A stretch of 64,000 bases of DNA from positions 1-64,000 of the forward strand of contig PALD01000045.1 of the NCBI GenBank assembly GCA_002710685.1. Direction: 5' to 3'. The stretch is from Cytophagaceae bacterium (GTDB lineage Bacteria > Bacteroidota > Bacteroidia > Flavobacteriales > Flavobacteriaceae). Position numbers and translations under genes: made by a program. The notes under the pieces are model-generated. The model made no database searches. It was not told where the DNA came from and saw only the letters and a list, made by a program, of their open reading frames with translations. Below, piece by piece: positions 16,700 to 24,133 of this stretch (positions are counted from its first letter, which is position 1; each line of letters starts with the position of its first letter).

Positions 16700-17298
16700 G
16701 CGTATAGGTAATCTAGATTATTTGAGGTGTGTTCCAGCTGGCCAGAACGGGTGAGCAAATATAAAAAGGATTTCGCGTTTACGCCGTCAAAATCTGCCCA
16801 ACCGCACAACACTTGTTCACATTTACCCGTTTGCAACAAGCTCTCGCAATAAGCGTGCAAAAGTTGAGCATTGAAGTTTTTTGATACAAAAAAAGCGTTC
16901 TCCCCCTGTATTTTATGGCGTATGCAAATCTCACCCATGCCTATATTGGGCAAGGTATACACAAAGTTTGCCGGGCTGGGATAAAAATTTTCAGGGTCAT
17001 TGATACTTTCTTGGTGCAAGCGGTCAATATCCAGGCTAGAACTGTGGTTTGACAGAACAATGGCCATATTGTTGTCAAATTCAAGCTCCCTTGATAAGAC
17101 TTCCGTAGACAGGAAGCACAGCTTGCTCAGGTTATCCATTTTGTGAAACTTGGGGTAAGCAAGCTTCAGGTGCTTGTACAATGCTTTCGCGAAAGCGTTA
17201 AAATCATGGTTCTTGGTCTGTTCAAAGACCGGCTCTCCATTGATGTAAAGTACGTTGTCTTCTATCCTACAGTAACCGTTGATATAACTGTTGCTCAT
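16678..17298 (-). CDS. Small ketosynthase-like protein of the pigment cluster
   Basis: 206 residues from the ATG at 17298, which overlaps the TGA of the upstream ketosynthase gene (17295-17298). The frame is open further upstream but the coupled ATG is the natural start. It has half the length of a ketosynthase. A stretch near residues 80-130 (AIVLSNHSSSLDIDRL, then FVYTLPNIGMGEICIRH) resembles an N-terminal thiolase fold, but no catalytic Cys can be assigned. Proteins of this type sit at the same place in flavobacterial aryl polyene clusters and are often labelled ketosynthase. A scaffold or partner role is likelier than catalysis. The perfect word at 17183-17197 encodes A-F-A-K-A. Confidence 0.6.
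   Translation of the reverse strand: MSNSYINGYCRIEDNVLYINGEPVFEQTKNHDFNAFAKALYKHLKLAYPKFHKMDNLSKLCFLSTEVLSRELEFDNNMAIVLSNHSSSLDIDRLHQESINDPENFYPSPANFVYTLPNIGMGEICIRHKIQGENAFFVSKNFNAQLLHAYCESLLQTGKCEQVLCGWADFDGVNAKSFLYLLTRSGQLEHTSNNLDYLYACNIWKN
17183..17197. repeat. Dispersed hairpin word, palindromic GCTTTCGCGAAAGC
   Basis: A perfect 14-bp palindrome plus one base, inside the small KS-like gene. Confidence 0.65.
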
Positions 17299-18431
17299 GC
17301 TTTTTGAAAGATTACGGCCGTGTTGCACCCTCCAAAACCAGAGGCTGTCTTGAGAAAATTATCAATAGAGACCTTTTTGTTTTCCTTGATGACATTGATG
17401 GGCTTTGAGACTCCTGGCTCATCATAACCCACCGAGGCCAAAACCTCGTCGTTCTTCATGGCCTCAAGCCCCAAGATTGCTTCAAGCAGGCCTGATGCGC
17501 CCAGGGTATGGCCATAAATGCCCTTAAAACTGTTGAGGGGCACGTGTGTCATGTTACAGCGGTTGAGGGCAATGCCCTCCATCTCATCATTGAATATCGT
17601 TGCGGTACCGTGTGCCGAGATATAATCAATATCATTGGCCTGTAGGCCGGCATCATCCAGGGCCCTGGTAATGCTTTTAAACAGTCCCTCTCCCGTGCGG
17701 GAAGGTCCTGAGATATGGTTGGCATCATTGCAGGAAGCATCCCCCACGATCTTGATGGAATTTTTTGCATTGCCTGTTGAAGTGACCACGAGAGATGCCG
17801 CGGCCTCTCCCAGTGATATGCCATCCCTGTACTTAGAATAGGGTTTGCAGGGGTTATGGCTCAAGGCCTGAAATGAATAAAATCCGGATAACGTGAACTG
17901 TGAGATGATGTCGCCCGCCACGATAACGGCATTGTCATAGGTGCCCGCCATGATAAGCCGCTTGGCCACCGCCACTGCCAGAATACCTGATACGCACGCA
18001 TTTGAAACCACGATGGGCTCATGGGGAAACTTAAAGAACTCCTGTATCTTACCTGCCAGCGATGAAAGATGAACACGTTCTTTGTCAAAGGGGCTGTCTT
18101 TTTCAAGTACATCAATGTTGCCCTTTGTGGTCGATATGATAAGCGCCGTGCGTTCATTGATCTCAATGTCCTGCTGAGACAGGGTCTCGGCAATGCTGAG
18201 CATCATCATCTTTTCCAGGCGGGTGTATCCCTTGGGGTTGGCCAGTGTTGCAAAGTTTTGGTTGAGCAATTCTGTCTCCATGAGGGAGGCATAGAATGCC
18301 AGGGGTAGTTTGCGATGGTCCCTTTGTAGGGTTATGCTGGTATTTCCTTTTGCGGAAGCGTTATAATTACTTGCCGTATTATAGCCTAACGGCGAAATAA
18401 TATTGCTTGCTGTGGCGTAAATGTATTTCAA
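17295..18431 (-). CDS. 3-oxoacyl-ACP synthase (FabB/F-like), active
   Basis: 378 residues. The catalytic residues of a condensing enzyme are present: Cys in VVSNACVSGILAV, His in SAHGTATIFNDE and His in FKGIYGHTLGASG. It would share polyene elongation or initiation with the FabF-like protein at 15241-16455. Which one accepts the coumaroyl starter cannot be told from sequence. It lies 6 bp after the thioesterase-like gene and is coupled to the small KS-like gene by an ATGA overlap. The base composition of this part (17300-22600) seems richer in G+C than the downstream half of the operon. Confidence 0.87.
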   Translation of the reverse strand: MKYIYATASNIISPLGYNTASNYNASAKGNTSITLQRDHRKLPLAFYASLMETELLNQNFATLANPKGYTRLEKMMMLSIAETLSQQDIEINERTALIISTTKGNIDVLEKDSPFDKERVHLSSLAGKIQEFFKFPHEPIVVSNACVSGILAVAVAKRLIMAGTYDNAVIVAGDIISQFTLSGFYSFQALSHNPCKPYSKYRDGISLGEAAASLVVTSTGNAKNSIKIVGDASCNDANHISGPSRTGEGLFKSITRALDDAGLQANDIDYISAHGTATIFNDEMEGIALNRCNMTHVPLNSFKGIYGHTLGASGLLEAILGLEAMKNDEVLASVGYDEPGVSKPINVIKENKKVSIDNFLKTASGFGGCNTAVIFQKA

Positions 18432-18437
18432 ACTTGC

Positions 18438-18884
18438 CTAATCTAGATTATGCTGGGCCTTCCAGGTCTTGAAAAAAGCAGGGGCTATGATGGCCAGGTC
18501 TTTTTTAGTATCTATGAATACCTGTGTCGTCTCTCCCTTGCATACCAGTGTATCGTGCTGGTCATTGATCTCATACCTGAAAATAAGCTTTGCGGCCCTG
18601 GTATTTATAAGTGTTGTCTTAATGGTTGCAATATCGCCAAACTTTAACGGGGCAAGATGTTCAATCATGGATTTAACAATAGGGGTATAGAACCCGTTTT
18701 GCTCAATATCCAGGTATGAAAGCCCATGTTTTCTGCCAAAGGCTTCCCGGCCATCTTCAAAATACTTGAGGTAATTGCCGTGCCATACAATGCCCAGGGC
18801 ATCTGTTTCATTAAACCTTACCCTTGTTTCATGGGTAACGGTCAAATGTGATGGTTGCGTATCTCTATTGACCTTTGATTTCAT
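18438..18884 (-). CDS. Acyl-CoA/ACP thioesterase, 4HBT (YbgC-like) hotdog
   Basis: 148 residues with a 4-hydroxybenzoyl-CoA thioesterase pattern: VRFNETDALGIVWHGNYLKYFEDGREAF, in which the Asp (TDALG) is the usual catalytic acid. It probably hydrolyses a thioester in the pigment pathway, either to release the finished polyene acid or to remove stalled chains. It lies 2 bp from the hotdog dehydratase and 6 bp from the ketosynthase. The predicted start is the ATG at 18884, giving a short polar leader before the domain. Confidence 0.85.
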   Translation of the reverse strand: MKSKVNRDTQPSHLTVTHETRVRFNETDALGIVWHGNYLKYFEDGREAFGRKHGLSYLDIEQNGFYTPIVKSMIEHLAPLKFGDIATIKTTLINTRAAKLIFRYEINDQHDTLVCKGETTQVFIDTKKDLAIIAPAFFKTWKAQHNLD

Positions 18885-18886
18885 TG

Positions 18887-19321
18887 TTAAGGTTTAGTTG
18901 CGGTCTTGAGCACACCTGAGGCAATAAGCTTTGTCCCCAGGTAAACTTCGGCATGGGACAACCGCATGCCCATGAACTCCTGGGTGACCTCCACCTGGGT
19001 TTCAAGGGTCTTGCCCATATGGGGAAGCTCATAGATTTCAAAATCCTTGATGCCGCCTATGTAGCCCACGGTGGGTTCATTGACCCCTTTTTTAACATGG
19101 CCGGTAAGCAGTGCGATGCTCTGCGCGATATGCTCTATGATACCGGCTTCGCTCAAGTGGCCTTTTTCAACAAATACATTTTCATGTCTTATGGTAAGTG
19201 CCGTCTTGATTTTCTTGCTGTCAAAATAGTCTAGTCTGTCCACCATGATCATAGGTTCCCGCTGGGGCAATAACTTCTGGATTTCTCTGGGATCAGTGAT
19301 TGTCTTGATGGTCTGGCTCAT
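18887..19321 (-). CDS. Hotdog 3-hydroxyacyl-ACP dehydratase (ApeP/FabZ-like)
   Basis: 144 residues. The start of the fold reads LPQREPMIMVDRL, typical of FabZ/ApeP-type enzymes. The catalytic pair seems intact: His in KGHLSEAG and Glu in GIIEHIAQSIAL. It should remove water from 3-hydroxyacyl-ACP after FabG, giving the trans double bonds of the polyene. The other hotdog member, at 11937-12305, has Gln in place of the Glu, so this is the better candidate for the working dehydratase. It sits 7 bp from the acyltransferase gene. Confidence 0.85.
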   Translation of the reverse strand: MSQTIKTITDPREIQKLLPQREPMIMVDRLDYFDSKKIKTALTIRHENVFVEKGHLSEAGIIEHIAQSIALLTGHVKKGVNEPTVGYIGGIKDFEIYELPHMGKTLETQVEVTQEFMGMRLSHAEVYLGTKLIASGVLKTATKP

Positions 19322-19328
19322 CTATTGA

Positions 19329-20285
19329 TTATTGGTTTGTTTTCCAAAAATCGTAATAATTAAACCATTGCAAAGGATATTTTTGCAAAATCTGCTCTAG
19401 ATGGGTGCGATATTTGTCAAAAAGGTCGTTTTCGTCGCCAACTTTAAATGCCGCTTTTTTAGCATAAAGATTGTATTTTTTATATCCTCCACGCATAACA
19501 TATACAAACAGGACGGGAACATTTAACTTGGCCCCGAGTAAAAAGGGACCGGCAGGGAACAATGCCTTTTTGCCCAGAAAATCACCCTCGAGGCATTTAG
19601 AGATGTTCATGAACCTATCTCCTGAAATACAGACGATTTCATTGCGCATCAGCGCAGCATTTATCTCAAAGATATGGGAGATATTATCTTCTACGAGTAT
19701 GAAGTTAACCTCCGTTTTTTGCAGGTAATTATCCAGGTATTCCTTGATTTCCCTTTTTTCCCTATCGGTCACGATGAGGTTTACCGTGAGGGCTTTTTTA
19801 AGGGCGGCAAAGAAAAATTCTGAAAGTTGAAAATTACCCACGTGCGCACTTATCAGGAGGGCACCTTTTTTTTGCTCTAGGACCTTTTCTATCTCTTCAC
19901 GACCGTCAAACGAGAAGCTGTACCATCTTTTAAGACCAGATGCAATCGCAAACTTGTCAATAAGTGACTGTCCAAAAACATAATACCCTCGATATACGTT
20001 GATCCAGCTCTTAAAATATGTATATCCCTGTCTTTTGTGCAGATAATAAAAAAGGGCCTTTACATTTTTGCGTGATGTAAAGCAAAAATATAGAACCACG
20101 GGATAGAGCAGGGTATAGGCAAAACGCAGGCCCAGCTTATGCATCAAGTATACATAGATCCTGTAACCCAGCACGCTGCCGCGCGATTTACCTTCCCATG
20201 GTGTTCCCAGTTCTTCCGGTTCTACCGTATCTAGGACACTGGGTTCCTGTGATTGTTTTTGAAGTGGTTTTTCTTGCAAATGCAC
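19329..20285 (-). CDS. LpxL/HtrB-like acyltransferase
   Basis: 318 residues. After a proline-rich N-terminal segment there is a membrane stretch (LRFAYTLLYPVVLYFCF) and an acyltransferase domain with the motif GALLISAHVGNFQLSE. Its His plus a later acidic residue suits the LPLAT/LpxL superfamily. Such enzymes move acyl groups from ACP to lipid acceptors at the inner membrane. In aryl polyene clusters a relative attaches the pigment to a lipid anchor, which fits the lack of dialkylresorcinol genes here. Its upstream neighbour is FabG, 59 bp away; downstream is the dehydratase, 7 bp away. Confidence 0.83.
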   Translation of the reverse strand: MHLQEKPLQKQSQEPSVLDTVEPEELGTPWEGKSRGSVLGYRIYVYLMHKLGLRFAYTLLYPVVLYFCFTSRKNVKALFYYLHKRQGYTYFKSWINVYRGYYVFGQSLIDKFAIASGLKRWYSFSFDGREEIEKVLEQKKGALLISAHVGNFQLSEFFFAALKKALTVNLIVTDREKREIKEYLDNYLQKTEVNFILVEDNISHIFEINAALMRNEIVCISGDRFMNISKCLEGDFLGKKALFPAGPFLLGAKLNVPVLFVYVMRGGYKKYNLYAKKAAFKVGDENDLFDKYRTHLEQILQKYPLQWFNYYDFWKTNQ

Positions 20286-20344
20286 TTGTTTCGGGGGATG
20301 AATTTAAAGATTTAGGTCTGGCTTTTGTCAAAATTTAACTGTTT

Positions 20345-21091
20345 CTAGGAATATAGCCCACCATTGATATTGATGACTTCGCCCGTGATATATGAAGCCT
20401 TTCCCGAAGCTAAAAAGCTGGCAAGGTCGGCCACTTCATCCACCGTGCCAAAACGGCCAGCGGGAATATGCTTGACCCATTGTTCTTCATCCATACCCGC
20501 GGTCATGTCAGTCTCTATGAAACCCGGGGCAATGGCATTTACCGTTACGTTGCGCTTTGCGATTTCCTGTGCAAGGGCCTTTGTGGCACCTATCATCGCG
20601 GCCTTTGCCGCAGAATAGTTGACCTGCCCGGGATTTCCCTTTAGGCCAGCCAGTGATACGATATTCACGATACGGCCGTACCGGTTTCTCAAAATATCCT
20701 TGAGCAGGGTGTTCGTGACATTGTAAAACCCATTAAGGCTGGTGTTGATGACATCATGCCAATCCTCTGGTTTCATCCACATAAAAAGCCCGTCGCGGGC
20801 TATGCCGGCATTGTTCACGATAACCTCAATGATGCCATCGGGATTTTCTTTTTTCCAGCTTTGCAGGCCGGTGGCAGTAGCAGCGGCATCCCCTACGTTA
20901 AACTGTAATATACTGGCCTTGCCTCCCGTAGATTCTATTGCCTTCACCGTTTCTTTGGCAGCAGTCCCATTACTGTTGTAATTGATAAGCACATGATAGT
21001 TGAGGTCACTGGCGATTTTAAGGGCAATTGCCCTACCTATACCCCGTGAACCGCCCGTAATGAGGGCAAATTTCTCTTTTTCTTTTTTCAT
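20345..21091 (-). CDS. fabG: 3-oxoacyl-ACP reductase, FabG-like
   Basis: 248 residues, a classical short-chain dehydrogenase. The NADPH-binding motif is LITGGSRGIGRAIA, NNAG follows at about residue 92, and the catalytic Tyr and Lys are in VNYSAAKAAMIG. It would reduce the 3-oxo group after each condensation in polyene building. It starts 2 bp after the ammonia-lyase stop, so the two are surely cotranscribed. Whether this copy also serves housekeeping fatty acid synthesis cannot be judged, but its place inside the pigment operon argues for a dedicated role. Confidence 0.88.
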   Translation of the reverse strand: MKKEKEKFALITGGSRGIGRAIALKIASDLNYHVLINYNSNGTAAKETVKAIESTGGKASILQFNVGDAAATATGLQSWKKENPDGIIEVIVNNAGIARDGLFMWMKPEDWHDVINTSLNGFYNVTNTLLKDILRNRYGRIVNIVSLAGLKGNPGQVNYSAAKAAMIGATKALAQEIAKRNVTVNAIAPGFIETDMTAGMDEEQWVKHIPAGRFGTVDEVADLASFLASGKASYITGEVININGGLYS

Positions 21092-21093
21092 AA

Positions 21094-22617
21094 TTATTTG
21101 ATTTTCATCAAAAAATCCTTGACCATGGCCAGTTTTTCATGCATGGGTTCATCTTCTTTAAATGTGGGGAATATCTCCCGGATGTCATCATGGATTTTTC
21201 TTGACCTTGAGGAGACCTTGTCCCGTACTGCAAGGAAATCAATGGCCTGCACGATGGTAACCATCTCAATGCTCATGATCTCAAATGCATTATCAATCAC
21301 CTTTTTTGTCATTAGCGCGGCGTTTGTGCCCATGCTCACGATGTCCTGGTTGTCATTGTTGTTAGGTATGCTATGTACATACAAGGAAGTGGAAAGTGCC
21401 TGATTCTCGGCAGTGGTGGAAGTTGCCGTGAACTGAGCGCCCTGCATCCCAAAATTGAGCCCCAGTTCTCCCATGTTCACAAACGGTGGAAGGATATCGT
21501 TAAGTTTGGGGTTCAGTAGATAATTGAGCTGGCGCTCGGCCAGCATGCTCACTTTTGTCACCACGAGCTTGAGCTTGTCCATCTCCAGGGAGATATAATC
21601 CCCATGAAAATTACCGCCATGATAGACCTGTTGTTTTTCAACATCAACAATGGGGTTGTCGTTAGCAGAATTGATTTCTTCCAGCAGGGTTTTTTCAACG
21701 CTGTTCATGGTATCAAGCACGGGGCCCAGGATTTGTGGTACACAACGTATGGAATAATATTCCTGTACCTTTTCCTTAAATATGTTTTCCTTGTTGTGCC
21801 CAGAGTAGAGGTGGTGCTCCCGCTTTCGCGAAAGCGTGCTATCATGCAGGTGCTCGCGCATCATTTGTGCAATTTTTTGCTGGCCCTCATGTTTTTTTGC
21901 AGCGTTGAGCTCTATTGAGAGGTGGTCGTCATAGGCGTTGACTATTTCGGTGATCATGGTTGAGGCGGCAATAGACCAGTCGAGCAGTTTTTTTGCCATC
22001 AGGCTATTGACCATCCCCACGCCGCTCATCGCGCTGGTCCCGTTCATCAGGGCAAGGCCTTCCCGCAGGTGGATTTTCAGGGGTCGAAGGCCGTTTTCGG
22101 CAAAGGCATCCGCAGTTTTCTTTATTTTTTGATCATAGACCACGTGTGACTCGCCTATGAGCACCAGGGCAAGGTGTGCCAGTTGTACCAGGTCACCGCT
22201 GGCGCCCACGCCGCCATGCTCATAGATGACGGGCACGATGTTCTTGTTGAGCATCGCCGTCATAAGCTTCAATGCTTGTGGGTGAATCGCGCTCTTGCCC
22301 AGTGCTAATGAGTTGAGGCGTGCCAGCAGGGTTGCCTTTGCATAAAGTGCATTGAATTTATTGCCCATTCCCGTGGCATGGCTGCGTATAAGGTTGTATT
22401 GTAGCTGGTTGCGCTTCTCATCGCTAATGCGGTATTGCGCCATGGGGCCAAAACCGGTATTCACGCCATAAATCACCTTGTCTTCTGCAAATTGCTTAAG
22501 GAAGTCAAAGCTTTGTTGGGCCCGTTCAATAATTTTTTCATCCAGGTTGATGGGCTCGTCGTGTATGACGATTTTTACAAAATCGCTAAGGCTTAGATTG
22601 TCAGATAGGGTGGGCAT
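21094..22617 (-). CDS. Tyrosine ammonia-lyase (HAL/PAL family)
   Basis: 507 residues. The MIO cofactor tripeptide Ala-Ser-Gly is at 139-141 within GGVGASGDLVQ. The catalytic Tyr lies in VIYGVNTGFGP (near 50) and the substrate-pocket pair in LIRSHATG (near 79-80). Long stretches, such as EKVQEYYSIRCVPQILGP and VHSIPNNNDNQDIVSMG, match what I recall of the characterised F. johnsoniae tyrosine ammonia-lyase, so tyrosine to 4-coumarate is preferred over histidine deamination. It is the first gene of the operon and supplies the aryl starter. The hairpin word at 21821-21836 is a full CGCTTTCGCGAAAGCG and encodes L-S-R-K-R. Confidence 0.9.
   Translation of the reverse strand: MPTLSDNLSLSDFVKIVIHDEPINLDEKIIERAQQSFDFLKQFAEDKVIYGVNTGFGPMAQYRISDEKRNQLQYNLIRSHATGMGNKFNALYAKATLLARLNSLALGKSAIHPQALKLMTAMLNKNIVPVIYEHGGVGASGDLVQLAHLALVLIGESHVVYDQKIKKTADAFAENGLRPLKIHLREGLALMNGTSAMSGVGMVNSLMAKKLLDWSIAASTMITEIVNAYDDHLSIELNAAKKHEGQQKIAQMMREHLHDSTLSRKREHHLYSGHNKENIFKEKVQEYYSIRCVPQILGPVLDTMNSVEKTLLEEINSANDNPIVDVEKQQVYHGGNFHGDYISLEMDKLKLVVTKVSMLAERQLNYLLNPKLNDILPPFVNMGELGLNFGMQGAQFTATSTTAENQALSTSLYVHSIPNNNDNQDIVSMGTNAALMTKKVIDNAFEIMSIEMVTIVQAIDFLAVRDKVSSRSRKIHDDIREIFPTFKEDEPMHEKLAMVKDFLMKIK
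21821..21836. repeat. Dispersed hairpin word, perfect 16-bp palindrome
   Basis: CGCTTTCGCGAAAGCG is a perfect palindrome inside the tyrosine ammonia-lyase gene and the fullest CGCG-form copy in the window. Confidence 0.7.
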
Positions 22618-22716
22618 TGATGAATTTGCTTTGATAAAAGTTTTGGGGTTTCTACTGCATAGATTTGCGCAAAGTAATTATTTTGGGCCTAATTAATTTG
22701 TATTCATAATAAACTT

Positions 22717-23949
22717 TTGACCACCGTGACCTCACATACTGATGTTCTCGTTATAGGGGCTGGGCCTTCGGGCTGTGTCGCTTCTGCCTATTTAAACAAA
22801 AAGGGGATTAAGGTTAAGGTGGTGGAGAAAAATCATTTTCCGCGGTTTGTCATTGGCGAAAGCCTACTGCCACGTTGCATGGAGCACTTTGAAGAAGCAG
22901 GTTTGCTGGACGTGTTGATGCAACAGGGCTATGAAATCAAGAGGGGGGCTCGCTTTACGCGAAATGAACAGGTGTGCGAATTCCACTTTGACGACAAGCA
23001 CGGGGAAGGCTGGGACTGGACCTGGCAGGTGCCCCGGGCAGATTTTGATAATGTGCTTGCGCAGGAAGTGTTACGTCAAGGGGTTGATTTACAGTTTGGT
23101 GCCGCGGTAACGGGTGTTGCTTTTGATAAAATGGGTAATTCAAGCACGACCGTGCACCATGAAGACGGTACCACCGAAACAATTCACGCAAAATTCATCA
23201 TAGATTCCAGTGGATGGGGGAGGGTGCTTCCCAGGATCTTGGACCTGGACAAGCCCAGTAAATTGCCCAGGCATTCTTCAATCTTTACCCACGTCAAGGA
23301 TGAACTACGGCCAGCGGGTTTTGAAGGTTGCCGCATATCATTTGATATCCTTGATAAAGATACCTGGTTGTGGATCATACCTTTTTCTAACGGCATCACC
23401 AGTGTGGGCGTGGTGGGGGGCACGACGTTTTTTAATGGTCTTGTGGGCACAAATACCCAGGTTCTCCGGGAGCTATTGGCACGTTTTGACCGCTCCCGGG
23501 ATAGGTTTGCCACAACTGATTTTCTTTTTGAACCGGTAATACTCAAAAATGTCGCACAGTCAGTAAAGCAAACCCACGGTAAGGGATTTGCCCTTACGGG
23601 AAACAGTGCAGAATTTCTTGATCCCGTTTTTTCATCTGGGGTGACCTTTGCAACAGAGTCTGGGTTACTTGCCGCAAAATTGATTGCCAAGGAACTCAAT
23701 GGCGGTGCCATTGACTGGCAAAAAGATTACAGTGACTATATCTCTAGGGGAGTAGATGTATTTGCCACTTATGTAAAAGAATGGTATTCGGGCAATCTTC
23801 AAAAGCTTTTTTTTGCCCCAAATGTCAATGCTGATATCAAAAGACAGATTTGTGCAGTTCTTGCAGGTTATGTGTGGGATGAGACCAACCCATTTGTTAC
23901 CAAGCACGATAGGGTGGTCAAGGCGCTGGCACATGTCATCAGCTTATAA
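22717..23949 (+). CDS. FAD-dependent halogenase-like monooxygenase
   Basis: 410 residues, divergent from the ammonia-lyase gene with 99 bp between. The start is probably TTG at 22717, since no ATG lies close by. The FAD-binding fingerprint is VIGAGPSGCVASA (residues about 11-23), followed by GESLLPRCMEHF. The flavin-halogenase signature W-x-W-x-I-P is present as WLWIIPF near residue 220. The family includes halogenases and related hydroxylases or reductases acting on carrier-bound substrates. In this context it could chlorinate or hydroxylate the aryl head group. The catalytic Lys cannot be confirmed by eye. The hairpin word at 22853-22865 falls in the conserved GES motif. Confidence 0.82.
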   Translation: MTTVTSHTDVLVIGAGPSGCVASAYLNKKGIKVKVVEKNHFPRFVIGESLLPRCMEHFEEAGLLDVLMQQGYEIKRGARFTRNEQVCEFHFDDKHGEGWDWTWQVPRADFDNVLAQEVLRQGVDLQFGAAVTGVAFDKMGNSSTTVHHEDGTTETIHAKFIIDSSGWGRVLPRILDLDKPSKLPRHSSIFTHVKDELRPAGFEGCRISFDILDKDTWLWIIPFSNGITSVGVVGGTTFFNGLVGTNTQVLRELLARFDRSRDRFATTDFLFEPVILKNVAQSVKQTHGKGFALTGNSAEFLDPVFSSGVTFATESGLLAAKLIAKELNGGAIDWQKDYSDYISRGVDVFATYVKEWYSGNLQKLFFAPNVNADIKRQICAVLAGYVWDETNPFVTKHDRVVKALAHVISL

Positions 23950-23957
23950 AACATATA

Positions 23958-23974
23958 TTGTTATCGATAATATA
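23958..23974. promoter_or_regulatory. Palindrome TTATCGATAA in the 5' region of the light-sensing operon
   Basis: TTATCGATAA (23961-23970) is a perfect palindrome with AT-rich arms just after the flavoprotein stop. It could be an operator or a weak stem for transcript ending; nothing in the sequence decides. Confidence 0.25.
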
Positions 23975-24133
23975 CGCTATACCTAATTCTTAAAATTTTC
24001 ACAAAGAAAATTTAACATTCTTAAAAATTATACGAAATGTTTTATTTTGGAGGTTGATCTGTTAAGCTGGGCGATTTTATTATTTTAAATAATATGATTT
24101 TCTTTGCTATCATCAAGATAATCTTCATAATCT

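Noticed and set aside
21094-22617. Histidine ammonia-lyase of a hut operon
   Set aside because: No hut genes are nearby, the gene leads a pigment operon, and the sequence resembles characterised tyrosine ammonia-lyase.
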